A DNA stretch of 64,000 bases from NCBI GenBank assembly GCA_020342235.1, contig CP073215.1, forward strand, positions 620,001-684,000, read 5' to 3'. Below, piece after piece: positions 42,538 to 52,632 of the stretch. The translations under genes and the position numbers were made by a program. The notes under the pieces are model-generated. The model was not told the origin of the DNA and searched no databases. It saw nothing but the letters and a program-made list of their open reading frames with translations. Source of the stretch: Saccharomycopsis phalli (taxonomy: Eukaryota; Ascomycota; Saccharomycetes; Ascoideales; Saccharomycopsidaceae). Position 1 is the stretch's first letter, and every line of letters begins with the position of its first letter.

Positions 42538-42631
42538 GATTTATTAATAAAAAGTAGAAGCCTTTACCTTATTTATCTAGTTCCCCAAGAAGATTCCCAG
42601 ATCCTTTCATGCCGTGTGCCCCTCGCAGTTT

Positions 42632-42647
42632 TGCCGTGAAATGCATA
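42632..42647 (-). promoter_or_regulatory. Shared protease promoter element, copy 4
   Basis: TGCCGTGAAATGCATA lies 95 bp upstream of the ATG at 42537, with TTATTTATC near 42570. Confidence 0.8.
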
Positions 42648-42988
42648 CTGCTGCAAATTCCAAATACTAGTTGTGATTCTATGCCATGTCTTGAATTAAA
42701 GGGTGCCGTCTAATGTTCATTAAAACAAAACTTCTATCAGTGACTTCCATGGATTCATTATAGCTAGTTTCTATCAATCTTAAAATAAAAAATAAAAATC
42801 TTTATTATAGTCTGATAATACTTTAATCATATCATTAAATACTGATTAGTATTTTCTCAACAAGATCACATAATGTAAACTGTATTATATCATTATGAGT
42901 CTCTGATAAACTGAACTAGTATTCTCTCAAATGGCTCCGAAGAACGTAACATGAATTATCAGGCAATATCCACATTTAGACCCATTTT

Positions 42989-45772
42989 CTAGTTTGCTTG
43001 ATTTATAGTTTCATCCAACACACCCATCGGCTCATCATTCCACCCTTTTATAGCCTCAATTGCTGTATCTGTCACTTCCTTTGGAATCCCAGCCAATCTT
43101 GCAATAGATACTGCATGCGAATATTCGCTGATTCCTGGCCGAAGTCTGTGGTCAAAAAACCGACCATTGAATATAGGGCCGGTCAACTTCTGTCCATCAT
43201 ACGTCTCGAGATACTTTTCTAGATACTCGTGACAAAGACTGGTATGGAAATAGCACACATTGTCGTTGGTCCCAAGGAGTTTACTCAACTCTGGTGCATA
43301 ATGGGTAGCAAACAAGAACCGGGAGCGTACATGGGATATCATGTACTTCAAAATCCCATAGGCAATAGCTATGCCTTCCTTGTTGGAAGTGCCTCTTCCG
43401 ATTTCGTCAAAAATAATGAGCGAATGTGATGTGGCATGTGTCAATGCGTTGCATGCTTCTGCCATCTCCACCATAAACGTGCTACTATGGTTTGAAATAT
43501 CATCAGCTGAGCCAATCCGCGTGAATATCTTGTCAACAATACCGATATTTGCCTTTTCTGCAGGCACAAAGCTGCCAATCTGCGCAAGAATCACCATCAA
43601 GGCATTCTGTCTAAGGTAGGTACTCTTGCCACCCATATTGGGCCCAGAAATAATCAGGCCAAAAGTGGACTTGTCAAGTGTGCAATTGTTTCCTTGGAAT
43701 TCAACAGAGTTTGCTTCTAAGCTGGTCTCAACCACTAAATGACGCCCGTTGACGATTTTCAACTGCGGCTTGTCGCTCAAGACAGGACACACGAGATTAT
43801 GATCCTTGGCAAGCCCAGCAAACGATTGGAGCACGTCTACATAATCTATGGATTCACTGGTGGCTTTTATAGTGTCAAAGTGAGCAATGGTCAATTTTCG
43901 AAGCTCGTTCAACACCTTCATCTCCAGGGCCTTTATGCATGAAGCAGTCTTACCAATCTTGGTAGCCAAGCTCTGCCACTCGCGATTTATGAAATGGCAA
44001 GAGGTCTTGGACTGCTTGTAAATTGTGGTAATATCAAATTCCAGCAACTGTGACACGTCAAACTTGCTGCCATACTGGGCATATATCGATGGGATATCGT
44101 TGTCAATACGCATCAGAAGCGACTTCATGCCTAATTTCTCACATAGAGCCTGGTTCTTTTGCTCCAAGATATGTTTTTCTGCCAATAACTTCTCCAAAGA
44201 CTTGTGGTGCCGCTCCAATTCCTGGTTTGCAGTCCTGTTGATAATCCAAGACATGTCAGGCAAGTTTTTATCTTGCTCCAGAGTCTCGCTGAGCCTTTGC
44301 AAGCCGTCTATATCAATCAACTTGTCAATGCGCTCGACTAACTCAAACGGCACAGAGATCTTCCCCGGAAAATTGACGGCCGTATCCTGTAACAACTTTC
44401 TGATTTTCTCGTAGCTAGCCAAGATTTTCATCAAGTTAACGTAGTTTGTGGCCAAGCTGATGTTGTCGCTGCTCACAATCGTGTTATTGTATCCGATCTC
44501 AAACAACAATCGCATACAGTCAATGCCTGCCAGTTCCTTGAGATGATACACAAGCATGGTCAAGTGTTCCTTGTATTCCTTTGCAGAAAACCGCTTCACC
44601 AAGCGTAGCCGTTTCCGAGACTCTTTGAGATCGTACGGCGGCGAATCGAGCCAATTAGAGAGCATACGGGTCCCAGAAACCGTCTGGGTGCGTCGAATAG
44701 TCGAGAAGAGCGTGTTTTTCCTGCTGCGCGTCCTCATAGTCTCGGTGATTTCTAGTGCTTCACGCGCAGCTGCATCGATCATCATCACGTTCTTGGACAG
44801 TCGCTTCACGCTGAAACTAAACAAATTCTCGGCACCCAACTCAAAGTGCTGCTGAATATATCCCAACAACACCTGGCTGGCACTTTGTTCGGTCGTGGAA
44901 AGCTGTCTCAATTTGGCGACACTCTTGCTACTGAGTATGCTGGTATGGTCGCTGCTTGAGGGCTGGGGCCAGGTGACTTTGAATCCCTGGAGCAAGAAAC
45001 TGGGCTCTAGAATCTTCTGAAACTGCTCAGGAACAATCACTTCCGTCGGCTTGATGCGGAAAAGGTCGTTTCGTATGTTGGAAAGCCGAGATTCTTGGAC
45101 ATAAAACTCCATGGTAGAGATATCGCACCACGCAAGACCTACAGTCAGGTCGCGAAACATTGTCATTTTCGGAAGAAAAACCAGGAGCAAAAAGTTGTTT
45201 TGCTCAATTGCCAAGATATCCTTCTCAATGATCGTTCCTGGAGTGATTATCCGATGAACTCGTCGAGAAAACCGCTTCACGTTATCATCCCCAACCTCAA
45301 GATACTGCTTCACAAGCACCACGTCGATCCCCAAATGATTTACAAGAATATCAACGTACTTAAGACAGTTTTGTGTCGGGAACCCAGCCATGGCCACTTT
45401 CCCATTCAGATACTGTTTTTTAGCCACTCGGAGATTCAATGGTGGACCGTACTTTTCGGCATGCTCAAAGTACAATTCGTAGAATTTCCCCATTTCGGTT
45501 AGAACAGCCTTCTCAGGATGCTGATCAATGAGCCGGCGGATCTCTTTCAATGCCGGTGGACAACTTTCAGCGTCCCATTTGCTTGCCGGTACTAATCCTA
45601 CCTTTGGCGTAACAATTGGCGGAAGATCATCCAATTTAACGGTAGTCTTTATAGATGCCGCCCTGGGACTGCTATTGACAGCATATCGTCGCAAAAATAC
45701 CTGACCAAGGCTCCTTGGAAGGTACCTGATCATTGAATATTCAGTGGCTCTTGGCCCAGTGGAGTGGTACAT
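42989..45772 (-). CDS. MSH1: Mitochondrial MutS homologue Msh1
   Basis: Msh1 maintains the mitochondrial genome through mismatch binding. The 927-residue protein has an Arg-rich, acid-poor start (MIRYLPRSLGQVFLRRYAVN from Met14) that fits mitochondrial import. The mismatch-wedge motif Phe-Tyr-Glu is at 97-99 in EMGKFYELYF, and the ATPase has Walker A GPNMGGKSTYLRQ (about 710), NHSSTFMVEM and Walker B LIIFDEIGRGTSNKEG. Length is close to the S. cerevisiae 959. Starts at Met1 and at Met14 (45733) are both plausible; Met14 gives the cleaner presequence. CTG codons here (for example at 43655-43657, just before the Walker A motif) sit at positions that tolerate several residues. Confidence 0.95.
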   Translation of the reverse strand: MYHSTGPRATEYSMIRYLPRSLGQVFLRRYAVNSSPRAASIKTTVKLDDLPPIVTPKVGLVPASKWDAESCPPALKEIRRLIDQHPEKAVLTEMGKFYELYFEHAEKYGPPLNLRVAKKQYLNGKVAMAGFPTQNCLKYVDILVNHLGIDVVLVKQYLEVGDDNVKRFSRRVHRIITPGTIIEKDILAIEQNNFLLLVFLPKMTMFRDLTVGLAWCDISTMEFYVQESRLSNIRNDLFRIKPTEVIVPEQFQKILEPSFLLQGFKVTWPQPSSSDHTSILSSKSVAKLRQLSTTEQSASQVLLGYIQQHFELGAENLFSFSVKRLSKNVMMIDAAAREALEITETMRTRSRKNTLFSTIRRTQTVSGTRMLSNWLDSPPYDLKESRKRLRLVKRFSAKEYKEHLTMLVYHLKELAGIDCMRLLFEIGYNNTIVSSDNISLATNYVNLMKILASYEKIRKLLQDTAVNFPGKISVPFELVERIDKLIDIDGLQRLSETLEQDKNLPDMSWIINRTANQELERHHKSLEKLLAEKHILEQKNQALCEKLGMKSLLMRIDNDIPSIYAQYGSKFDVSQLLEFDITTIYKQSKTSCHFINREWQSLATKIGKTASCIKALEMKVLNELRKLTIAHFDTIKATSESIDYVDVLQSFAGLAKDHNLVCPVLSDKPQLKIVNGRHLVVETSLEANSVEFQGNNCTLDKSTFGLIISGPNMGGKSTYLRQNALMVILAQIGSFVPAEKANIGIVDKIFTRIGSADDISNHSSTFMVEMAEACNALTHATSHSLIIFDEIGRGTSNKEGIAIAYGILKYMISHVRSRFLFATHYAPELSKLLGTNDNVCYFHTSLCHEYLEKYLETYDGQKLTGPIFNGRFFDHRLRPGISEYSHAVSIARLAGIPKEVTDTAIEAIKGWNDEPMGVLDETINQAN

Positions 45773-46164
45773 TGACCCGTTGAATCGGTATACAAATGGA
45801 CGATTTCACATCAACGTGACGTCACAGGTAAAATATATGGCTGTGTGCAGAGATTGAAATTTCGCTATCTAAACAAAGACAACACCTATATAAACTTAGA
45901 AATAAAACTCTTGCAAGATCAAGTAAACTTTGTTGGTGTACCGTCTTCTAATCTTAGGAGGGGTGGACTAGGTTCGGTATCAAGGCTTGTCCTTTTCCTG
46001 GATCAAAATATTGCAAAAGTGTCGACATAAAGGTGAAGATTGTCCGAAAGGAATTGTAATTTGGATGGAATTGTGTAAATTTAAAATGTTCGATTGTGTG
46101 CTAGCCCAAATGCTCTTTGTTATTAGTATGATATAGCCCTGTTAAGATTATTGGTTCTACTTTC

Positions 46165-46252
46165 CTAACATGGCCAAGCTTTGTTTTGGGCTGTTGGGCG
46201 AATGTATATTAGCTATTTTGCCAACATATATCCTAGCTGCTATATTACAATT
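46165..46252 (-). repeat. Dispersed repeat R1, minus copy
   Basis: ATATTAGCTATTTTGCCAAC followed by ATATCCTAGCTGCTATATTA is the reverse complement of the R1 head. Another weak copy lies at 54577-54622. The rest of 45773-46712 holds no gene. Confidence 0.6.
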
Positions 46253-46712
46253 ATTGCATCTCTATTATTATATCTATAGTCTTGCATGCATCTATTATCT
46301 AGTATACACTACTAATGCTCCTGACAGATTCCATATCAATCACTGGAAAAACTGGTATATGCTCTATCCCCAATGATCATTGTCAAAGTAAATAATCATG
46401 GCCTAATCAAATAATAATACCCATTAATAATAATGACTTATCAATCTGTGTGCTCCTATAATACCTCCAAATAACATTAATCTTAAACAATTCTTGCAAA
46501 ACCTAGTGAAACTGCCTTATATTCACGCGTGCCCAGCATAATACATAGAATCTTAACCAAACTGGATATACCAAAGACCCAATCATCTTGGGCAATCTTC
46601 CATTGAAAAATATCACTAGCCACTCAAATCACCAGCCCTCTTGATCTTTATATTAACCTCTGCAAACACAATGGCCCAGCTCATCACATTCGTTAAAATA
46701 CCTCACAATACT

Positions 46713-47879
46713 TCAGTCCTCTTCATCGTCGGTCAAAATGTACTCACTTATATCATCCACAGGCCACTGAATTCCCTCGGGGATACTGTTTATCGTAGTT
46801 AGGCATCCGTAACAAACATCAATTGGCTTTCCATCAGTTGGCATTCCATCATCCGACTCTCCAACTGAATCCACAGTGATGGTATTCCACCACTTGGAAG
46901 AACCCCTTACCATCTGAAACTTGCAAACAGGACACTTGCCTAAATCACCTCGTGGTAACGCAAGACGATCACCCATGGACAGAACAGTCGAAACAGTTGA
47001 ATATCCGCTTTGCTCCAAGCTGACAAAATAATCATTGATCAATTCATTAATTGTCGCCTTTTTCACATTTACTACACGCTGGTTTGCGCTCTCAAACGTG
47101 CTCTTAAAGTCCTCGCTAATAATTCCAACAAGCTCAACATACTTGACAATTTCGCGATTCAACACGTCCTTAAATGGATAGAAAATTTCCACATCACCCC
47201 TCTTATCCGTCAAAACCTGATTAATTTCTCCGCCACGGCCCTTTACTACGTTTGAAAGGATCTTGGTCGCGATATTGTCTGAGGTATTACTCAACAAAAC
47301 TACATCATATCCATACAATTCGCAGCATTTCCATATGGAGTCCCAGTAAATGGCAAACTTCAAGTCCTCTTGAGCAGAAGAATCCTTGATCCGGCCAATG
47401 TACTCTGAAAATGATGAGGGCAAGTCGTCTTGAATCTCACTCCAGTAGGCAGTACCGCTGGAAACCTTAACTTTCTGCAACATTCCATGTTCCTTGATAA
47501 GCTCCATGACATCAATTGGCTGCACTGTTACAAATTCGCCATACCTTTGTTGTATCATATCCATCAATACGGAATCATGGGGACTTCCAGTAAAGAATAG
47601 CGCCACGATTTTGAAATACTTCACATAACTTGACGCTAAAAAGTCGCAAATAACGTCTATAAGCACCATAGAGCTAGCAAAGTTCACATATCCGCTAATA
47701 TTGAAGTCACAGTTCATTGGAATCACCAATTCAATTGCAGTCTGGCTATATTTGCTAATGAGCGGCGTCATGGATTTCCGTTGCTTTGCTCTGACAAACC
47801 GCAAAAAGCAGGTTTCACAAAACTCCTGCTTCCTCGTGTTAATTACCGACTCTTGATCGCATCGCTGACACTGCACCAT
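46713..47879 (-). CDS. NCS2: Cytoplasmic tRNA 2-thiolation protein Ncs2/Ctu2
   Basis: Ncs2 pairs with Ncs6 to thiolate the wobble uridine of tRNA-Lys, -Glu and -Gln, using sulphur carried by Urm1. The 388-residue product opens with a zinc-binding pair (CQRC at 4-7, then CETCFLRFVRAKQRK), the Ctu2 signature. It continues with an atypical PP-loop-like region (VIPMNCDFNISGYVNFASS) and ends with a second cysteine cluster (CPVCKF and CYGCLTTINS). The SGGxxS motif of active PP-loop enzymes is absent, as is usual for Ncs2. Length is somewhat shorter than the S. cerevisiae 493. It is divergent from the gene at 47985 with about 105 bp between starts. Confidence 0.88.
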   Translation of the reverse strand: MVQCQRCDQESVINTRKQEFCETCFLRFVRAKQRKSMTPLISKYSQTAIELVIPMNCDFNISGYVNFASSMVLIDVICDFLASSYVKYFKIVALFFTGSPHDSVLMDMIQQRYGEFVTVQPIDVMELIKEHGMLQKVKVSSGTAYWSEIQDDLPSSFSEYIGRIKDSSAQEDLKFAIYWDSIWKCCELYGYDVVLLSNTSDNIATKILSNVVKGRGGEINQVLTDKRGDVEIFYPFKDVLNREIVKYVELVGIISEDFKSTFESANQRVVNVKKATINELINDYFVSLEQSGYSTVSTVLSMGDRLALPRGDLGKCPVCKFQMVRGSSKWWNTITVDSVGESDDGMPTDGKPIDVCYGCLTTINSIPEGIQWPVDDISEYILTDDEED

Positions 47880-47984
47880 GTTGAAGAGTAAAATTTACCC
47901 AGAGATTTTATAGTGGTGTGCGCAAGGAGCAGCGTGCGTGTAGCAATCTATATATTAGGAAGATGCATTTGGTAATTCCAAGCC

Positions 47985-48551
47985 ATGGAGTACCCCAAAA
48001 ATCCTACGTTTATCTACTTGGCAAATTTACTTCACTATGCTGGATATTCTGCCATAGCAGGATATTTGGCAGCGTTTCTTATTTTTAAGCCGTTATTGGA
48101 GAGAAAGACCCGGCTTTTAAAGGGTTATTATTCGTGGAACCTTGATCAATTGGCACAATTGTACTCACAACTCGTGAAGAAGTTTGTCATTGTGCCGTCA
48201 ATAATGGTGGATTATAATGGTAAGAAGTACACTGATTCCATGGTGCAAACAGAGCCTCCGAAGTACAATTTCAGCAAGTTTGACGACCAATTCAACAAAT
48301 CAACATATGTCACCACCAGTGCCGAATCCTTGAGCCAGATGGAACGTCTATTAGAAATCTTGACGATATTTGACGATAATGTTGGGCGCCCAGTGTTGTA
48401 TAAACAGGTTAATACCCAGTTGAACGAGTTTAATAACGAGATGCAGGATGACAGGTATGGTCATGGGAAGTTGTTTGATAAGCCAAACGTGTTGGATAAC
48501 ATTAATGCGTCTGTTCGGGAAATAAAGGGGAGAATTCTTGATTGGAAATGA
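47985..48551 (+). CDS. Small membrane protein, possibly peroxin Pex17-like
   Basis: The 188-residue product has one clear hydrophobic helix (about 18-40: HYAGYSAIAGYLAAFLIF), then a basic juxtamembrane segment (KPLLERKTRLLKGY) and two stretches compatible with coiled coil (about 48-66 and 112-160). The size, single N-terminal helix and coiled-coil tail fit Pex17, the docking-complex partner of Pex14, but I recognise no decisive motif. It could be another small organelle membrane protein. The gene is intact and follows NCS2 in divergent orientation. Confidence 0.5.
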   Translation: MEYPKNPTFIYLANLLHYAGYSAIAGYLAAFLIFKPLLERKTRLLKGYYSWNLDQLAQLYSQLVKKFVIVPSIMVDYNGKKYTDSMVQTEPPKYNFSKFDDQFNKSTYVTTSAESLSQMERLLEILTIFDDNVGRPVLYKQVNTQLNEFNNEMQDDRYGHGKLFDKPNVLDNINASVREIKGRILDWK

Positions 48552-48970
48552 GGTACGGGGTGATTCAGATCTGATAGATTACAGTGGAGTTGTAATGATA
48601 ATGAAGTAATTACGAGTAATGACTGTTGTGAACCAAGTTCGTGAAGTGGCGTGATATAGTGGGATAAATATACTATTTTGCAACAAAGACAGTCGTAGAA
48701 TTTGATATCATTTATAAGCTACTGGTAGAGGATAATCATGAATAGACTGCAGATCAATCGTTGATGTAAATTCAGATAGGGTTACAATTTAAGACGACAA
48801 TGATAGTTTGTTTAAGATAATGGGTGTTTATTTGTTTATTTCCAACTACCTTATCTGCTAACTTCTTCAAGAAAAGATCTATTCTAAAATGATTAAATAG
48901 TATAATTGGCCATAACTTCCATGTTTCTGGAAATTAATCACCGGTACTCCAGAGTTACTGGGCATAAATT

Positions 48971-49781
48971 CTACAAAAACCTTTTAATGTCAAATGTCTC
49001 AAAAGTATCAATAATTTCACCATGGTTTTCAATGATTTCCTTCTCCTTGCCATCTAAAACTGCCAATGCACGCTTATCTGCAATCCAGATAACATAACTG
49101 CCGGCATTAATTCCGCTCTCTACTCCTGGGGCCCCGTCCTCGAAGATCAAGCACTCATTTATCAAGATCTCGTCCGGGGTTCCGAGATACCCGAGCTTTT
49201 CATTCAACTTCCGCAACGTCACGAGATAAATATCTGGATGTGGCTTTCCACGTCCCTTGGGAATATCTGGATTGTCACCAGTGATGATAACATCAAACAA
49301 CTCAAATCCCTTTTGCAAATGCATAGTCTTCAAATCATATCCCTTTGATGTCGAAGAAGTGGCTACTGCCATGGGAATTCCATCGTGTTTTAAGCTCTGA
49401 AGTAACTTCTCGACACCAGGCAAAAACAGGCACAGAGGAAACCTGGCTTCTTGTAACTTGATTGTTTCCGCCAAAAAGTCCTTGGCAGTAATTTTATCAC
49501 CTATGCCATAGTGGTCAACAGTCAATTGTGCTGAAACCAATGCCGGACGGCCCTGTAGATTTATTTTAACGTCCCAAGTCAAGGGTCCTACGCCATACTG
49601 AGCCAAGACCTGGGAAATTGTTTCTGTGTAGACATCTTCAGAATTGATGAGGGTTCCATCCATGTCTAAATTAGATTGTGTCGGAGGATATGGGTGGTTA
49701 CTTACCAAACAAACATGCTCGGATGTTTCTAAGTTAGTTTAAACTGAAACAAGCTGATTCTTACTTTGGGTGGTTTGCCAT
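48971..49781 (-). CDS. HAD-family sugar/nucleotide phosphatase, three exons (YKL033W-A-like)
   Basis: The product belongs to the HAD hydrolases near pseudouridine-5'-phosphatase and yeast YKL033W-A. The exons are 49765-49781 (17 nt), 49706-49728 (23 nt) and 48971-49665, giving 244 residues. The spliced start is MANHPKNIRACLFDMDGTLI, which restores the catalytic motif DxD (FDMDGT) split across intron 2. An unspliced start at 49708 would give NLDMDG and lose the conserved Phe. Motif II is TSST, motif III Lys lies in KGRGKPHPDIY, and motif IV is IFEDGAPGV. The family dephosphorylates small phosphometabolites; the exact substrate is unknown. No terminal anchor is seen, so it is probably cytosolic. 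Confidence 0.9.
49666..49705 (-). other. Intron 2 of the HAD gene (40 nt)
   Basis: It begins GTAAGT and ends CTAATTTAG, with a branch-like CTAAT four bases before the AG. It splits the Asp codon of the FDMDGT motif after its first base. Confidence 0.85.
49729..49764 (-). other. Intron 1 of the HAD gene (36 nt)
   Basis: It begins GTAAGA and ends AACTAACTTAG, with a canonical CTAAC right at the 3' end. At 36 nt it is near the lower limit for yeast introns, but removing it joins the frame cleanly. Confidence 0.78.
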
Positions 49782-50168
49782 TTTGTAAAGCAAAAAGGTA
49801 ATGCAATGCTTATATACGACAGGGCTCATACTATGCCGTGGAAATGTCGGGGAATTTCCAAATTGCTTTGACATGTACTTGAAACAGAAGAGACATTTTC
49901 GTAGTTGACGTTATTTAAATAATTCCAATATTTATTTCTGTATTTATCTATCTCTGGAAACACAGTGATTCATACTCTCATCTGGGAAAAGCCCAAGACA
50001 GCTGTTGAGAAACCCCTTGAGCTGCACTTGCATCACTGGCTGAATTACAGACTTGAATCAAGGGGAACCGTTGGCACGTGATATTCAGTGTGGGGTGCGA
50101 CAAATCTGGTTTCTTTACTGAATCACATGTTGAACACGTCGTGCTCCATAACGTTCTAATAGATCTCA

Positions 50169-50258
50169 ATGAGTGGACATTTCCTTGGTTTGACGTTTCT
50201 GATAGGTTTTATTGGCTTGGGCTTTTTTTACTGGAAAAACAGGGTTAAAACAATGTGA
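50169..50258 (+). CDS. Possible 29-residue membrane micropeptide
   Basis: The ORF reads MSGHFLGLTFLIGFIGLGFF and continues YWKNRVKTM. It is a single hydrophobic helix followed by a basic end, the layout of small organelle membrane subunits. It is followed after 28 bp by a solo LTR. I recognise no homologue, and an ORF this short can arise by chance. Confidence 0.25.
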   Translation: MSGHFLGLTFLIGFIGLGFFYWKNRVKTM

Positions 50259-50286
50259 TTTTGATGTAATTGTGCTCTTTTATCTA

Positions 50287-50727
50287 TGTAATAGTCAATA
50301 TCCTAAATCGTCCGGATATTCAGTATTACCTCAATAAAATACTATTCCGAGGGGATAGAAGAAGCTTACAATAATGTTTGTTATAATAAGCTAAAATGGA
50401 ATTTCTCCCAAAGTGAGTTGAGCTTATAGCAGGTTTCCCGGCTATTTATATTATTCTATATGGTGGAGGTGTTCCATTGTCTTGTGTCTGGTGGAGGCGT
50501 AAGAATCCTTTTTAGGGCGGTCTCGACCTTCTTTTGTCCTTAATAGGAAAGAGTATGTCTGACTCTTGGTGCAATGTAACTTAAAGATGTATCCTCGTAG
50601 GGCCTAGACCTTGTTCTAGCACTCACGGTCTTCTTCATGTTGTTCATTGCCTGTTGTATGCCTTCACGTGCAATTCACGTGTATCTTCTATGCACCAAAG
50701 GAGAGGTACCGGGGATTGCCCGTTACA
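50287..50727. mobile_element. Solo LTR, family 2 (copy A)
   Basis: The 441-bp LTR starts TGTAATAGTC and ends TTGCCCGTTACA. It has a perfect 5-bp target duplication ATCTA (50282-50286 and 50728-50732). It matches copies B and C near 61581 and 62028. No internal region of this family is in the window. The remaining sequence to 51105 shows no gene. Confidence 0.93.
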
Positions 50728-51105
50728 ATCTATACATGGGTGGATCTCCATTTATTATCGAGGATTGAATGGTGATTTCAAAATGATTAAAGTACAATGA
50801 CGTAAGTATAATAAGATTGGATCAGTCATGTGATATCTCATGTAAAACAGTCATGTTACGCGACACCAACCAATTCAAGAGCTCTACATTATATCTAGTT
50901 TGTAGAACTTTTCAAAAAACGAGTAATGAGTGTAATTTAACAGGCTTGAAAATTTAAGGAAGTTGATTTAAGTTGGTTTTCTGGGAATAGCATGAATGGA
51001 AAGTACATAACTGATAACCCCAGCTTACACCAAGCATTCTCAACTGACCAAAGTACATCAACAGAAAATAATCACAACATACAAAAATCCACTAAATACA
51101 CTACC

Positions 51106-52632
51106 TTAATGCTTAGTCTCAATGTCGTGCAAATACTTTACTCTATCGGCACCATTGGAAAGCCCCTCAAGCACAATTTTGGAAATCTCCTCCGGGTCCT
51201 TGGTAATCTTGGTCAAATTTTCGTGACCCGAGGCCGTGACAAGAATATCGTCTTCGATCCGAACACCGCCAATCTTCCAGTACTTGTCCAACACATCATG
51301 GTTCACAAACTTGGCCCGAGAAGAATCCTTCAAGGCATCTTCAAGAAGAAACTTGCTAAAGTAAATCCCCGGCTCGTCGGTGACAACCATTCCAGCTTTG
51401 AGAGGGCGCCGAAGACGCAAATACTTCAACAACGGGTCTGGGTCATCGTAGTTTGGATACCCACCGACATCGTGGGTATCCATACCCAACAAATGGCCAA
51501 GACCATGTGGGAAAAACGACCCTGAGATGCCAGAGCTGAAAATTTCATCCTCTGTGCCGTTGGCGAAGATCCCAAGCTTCAAAAATCCCCGTATCAAAAT
51601 ACGGTGCGCCATCAAGTGGAGGGTCTCCCAAGACTGGGTTGGTCTGATCTCAGCAAGGGTTTCTTCCTGCATCTGTAACACCAAGTTGTATATAGCCAAA
51701 TGCTCTTCGGACCACTTTCCATTGATTGGGAAACACCGAGTGACGTCACTAGCATAATTAGACCACTCTGCGCCTGCATCAATGAGAATACTTTCTCTGG
51801 TGCCAATCTCCTCGTCATTTTTCACGTAGTGAAGTGTGCCGCAATTTGTGCCTGAGCAGCAAATCGGGTCGTAGGACTGGTTCTTCGAGCCCTGGCGCAT
51901 CGAGTGGTAGACAAATTGCGCATGAATATGACCCTCGTGCTGCTCAATGGACGCCGAGTTCATTACAGCGTAGTGAGAGTTGTCGGTTATTTGGGCGGCT
52001 TTGCGCATCAATGCCAACTCGTAGTCGTCCTTGATAAGCCGGGACTCGTCGAGGGCATAGAAAAAGTCCGGATTCCCCGGTAAAAGATACTGGGTGTAGT
52101 GGTGGTTCGTGCCTCCCAAGTCGGTAGTGAGGATGGTATTATTGCCAAACGTAGCAATGTTGTGAAGAATGTCGTGCAAATCCTTGGAATACTTGACGTC
52201 GTCCACATCGTACCTCTTCTTTGCCTCCTCGAGTCCCACGGGAGGACCGCTCCACATGATATCTTCCATGTCGGGATCCGGAAGGAATAACGTCGACCTC
52301 TCGTTCTTGAGCGAGAACAAGACGTGTGCCCCTGGGATATTCACGCCACTGAGGTAGTAGAAGTACCGGTTCTGTCGGAACGGAGGCGACTGGTCGCAAT
52401 ACGGATACAACGTCTGGTGCTCTCCTGAGACAAAGAAAAACACCTCGTTCGGATTGAGCGACTCCTGGCGCTTTACAAAATGCGACTTTACTGTTAGAGC
52501 ATGCTGCTTTGCAGGATACTTTTTGTTCCAGATACTTTCAAGGTGGTTGATGCTCATACTTCTAGAGACAATGGAGCGTCTCCGCAAGATACTTGACATG
52601 TTACCCGTCAAGAAGAATGACACTTTTGACAA
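51106..52632 (-). CDS. Xaa-Pro dipeptidase/aminopeptidase, M24B family (YFR006W-like)
   Basis: This metalloenzyme cleaves peptides at Xaa-Pro bonds. The 508-residue product has an N-terminal aminopeptidase P domain (about 45-180, with PPFRQNRYFYYLSGVNIPGA) and a pita-bread catalytic domain. The five metal ligands are visible: Asp in LIDAGAEWSNYASDVTR (about 283 and 294), His in FFPHGLGHLLGMD (about 377), Glu in VTDEPGIYF (about 418) and Glu in GGVRIEDDILV (about 458). The SGTNCGTLHY block is typical of the prolidase branch. The N-terminal 30 residues are basic (ILRRRSIVSRS) and could target mitochondria, so cytosolic and mitochondrial forms from Met1 or Met12 are possible. No CTG codons were found. 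Confidence 0.92.
   Translation of the reverse strand: MSKVSFFLTGNMSSILRRRSIVSRSMSINHLESIWNKKYPAKQHALTVKSHFVKRQESLNPNEVFFFVSGEHQTLYPYCDQSPPFRQNRYFYYLSGVNIPGAHVLFSLKNERSTLFLPDPDMEDIMWSGPPVGLEEAKKRYDVDDVKYSKDLHDILHNIATFGNNTILTTDLGGTNHHYTQYLLPGNPDFFYALDESRLIKDDYELALMRKAAQITDNSHYAVMNSASIEQHEGHIHAQFVYHSMRQGSKNQSYDPICCSGTNCGTLHYVKNDEEIGTRESILIDAGAEWSNYASDVTRCFPINGKWSEEHLAIYNLVLQMQEETLAEIRPTQSWETLHLMAHRILIRGFLKLGIFANGTEDEIFSSGISGSFFPHGLGHLLGMDTHDVGGYPNYDDPDPLLKYLRLRRPLKAGMVVTDEPGIYFSKFLLEDALKDSSRAKFVNHDVLDKYWKIGGVRIEDDILVTASGHENLTKITKDPEEISKIVLEGLSNGADRVKYLHDIETKH

Noticed and set aside
46170-46376. 68-residue plus-strand ORF rich in Tyr and Leu
   Set aside because: It overlaps a copy of dispersed repeat R1, so the open frame comes from the repeat.
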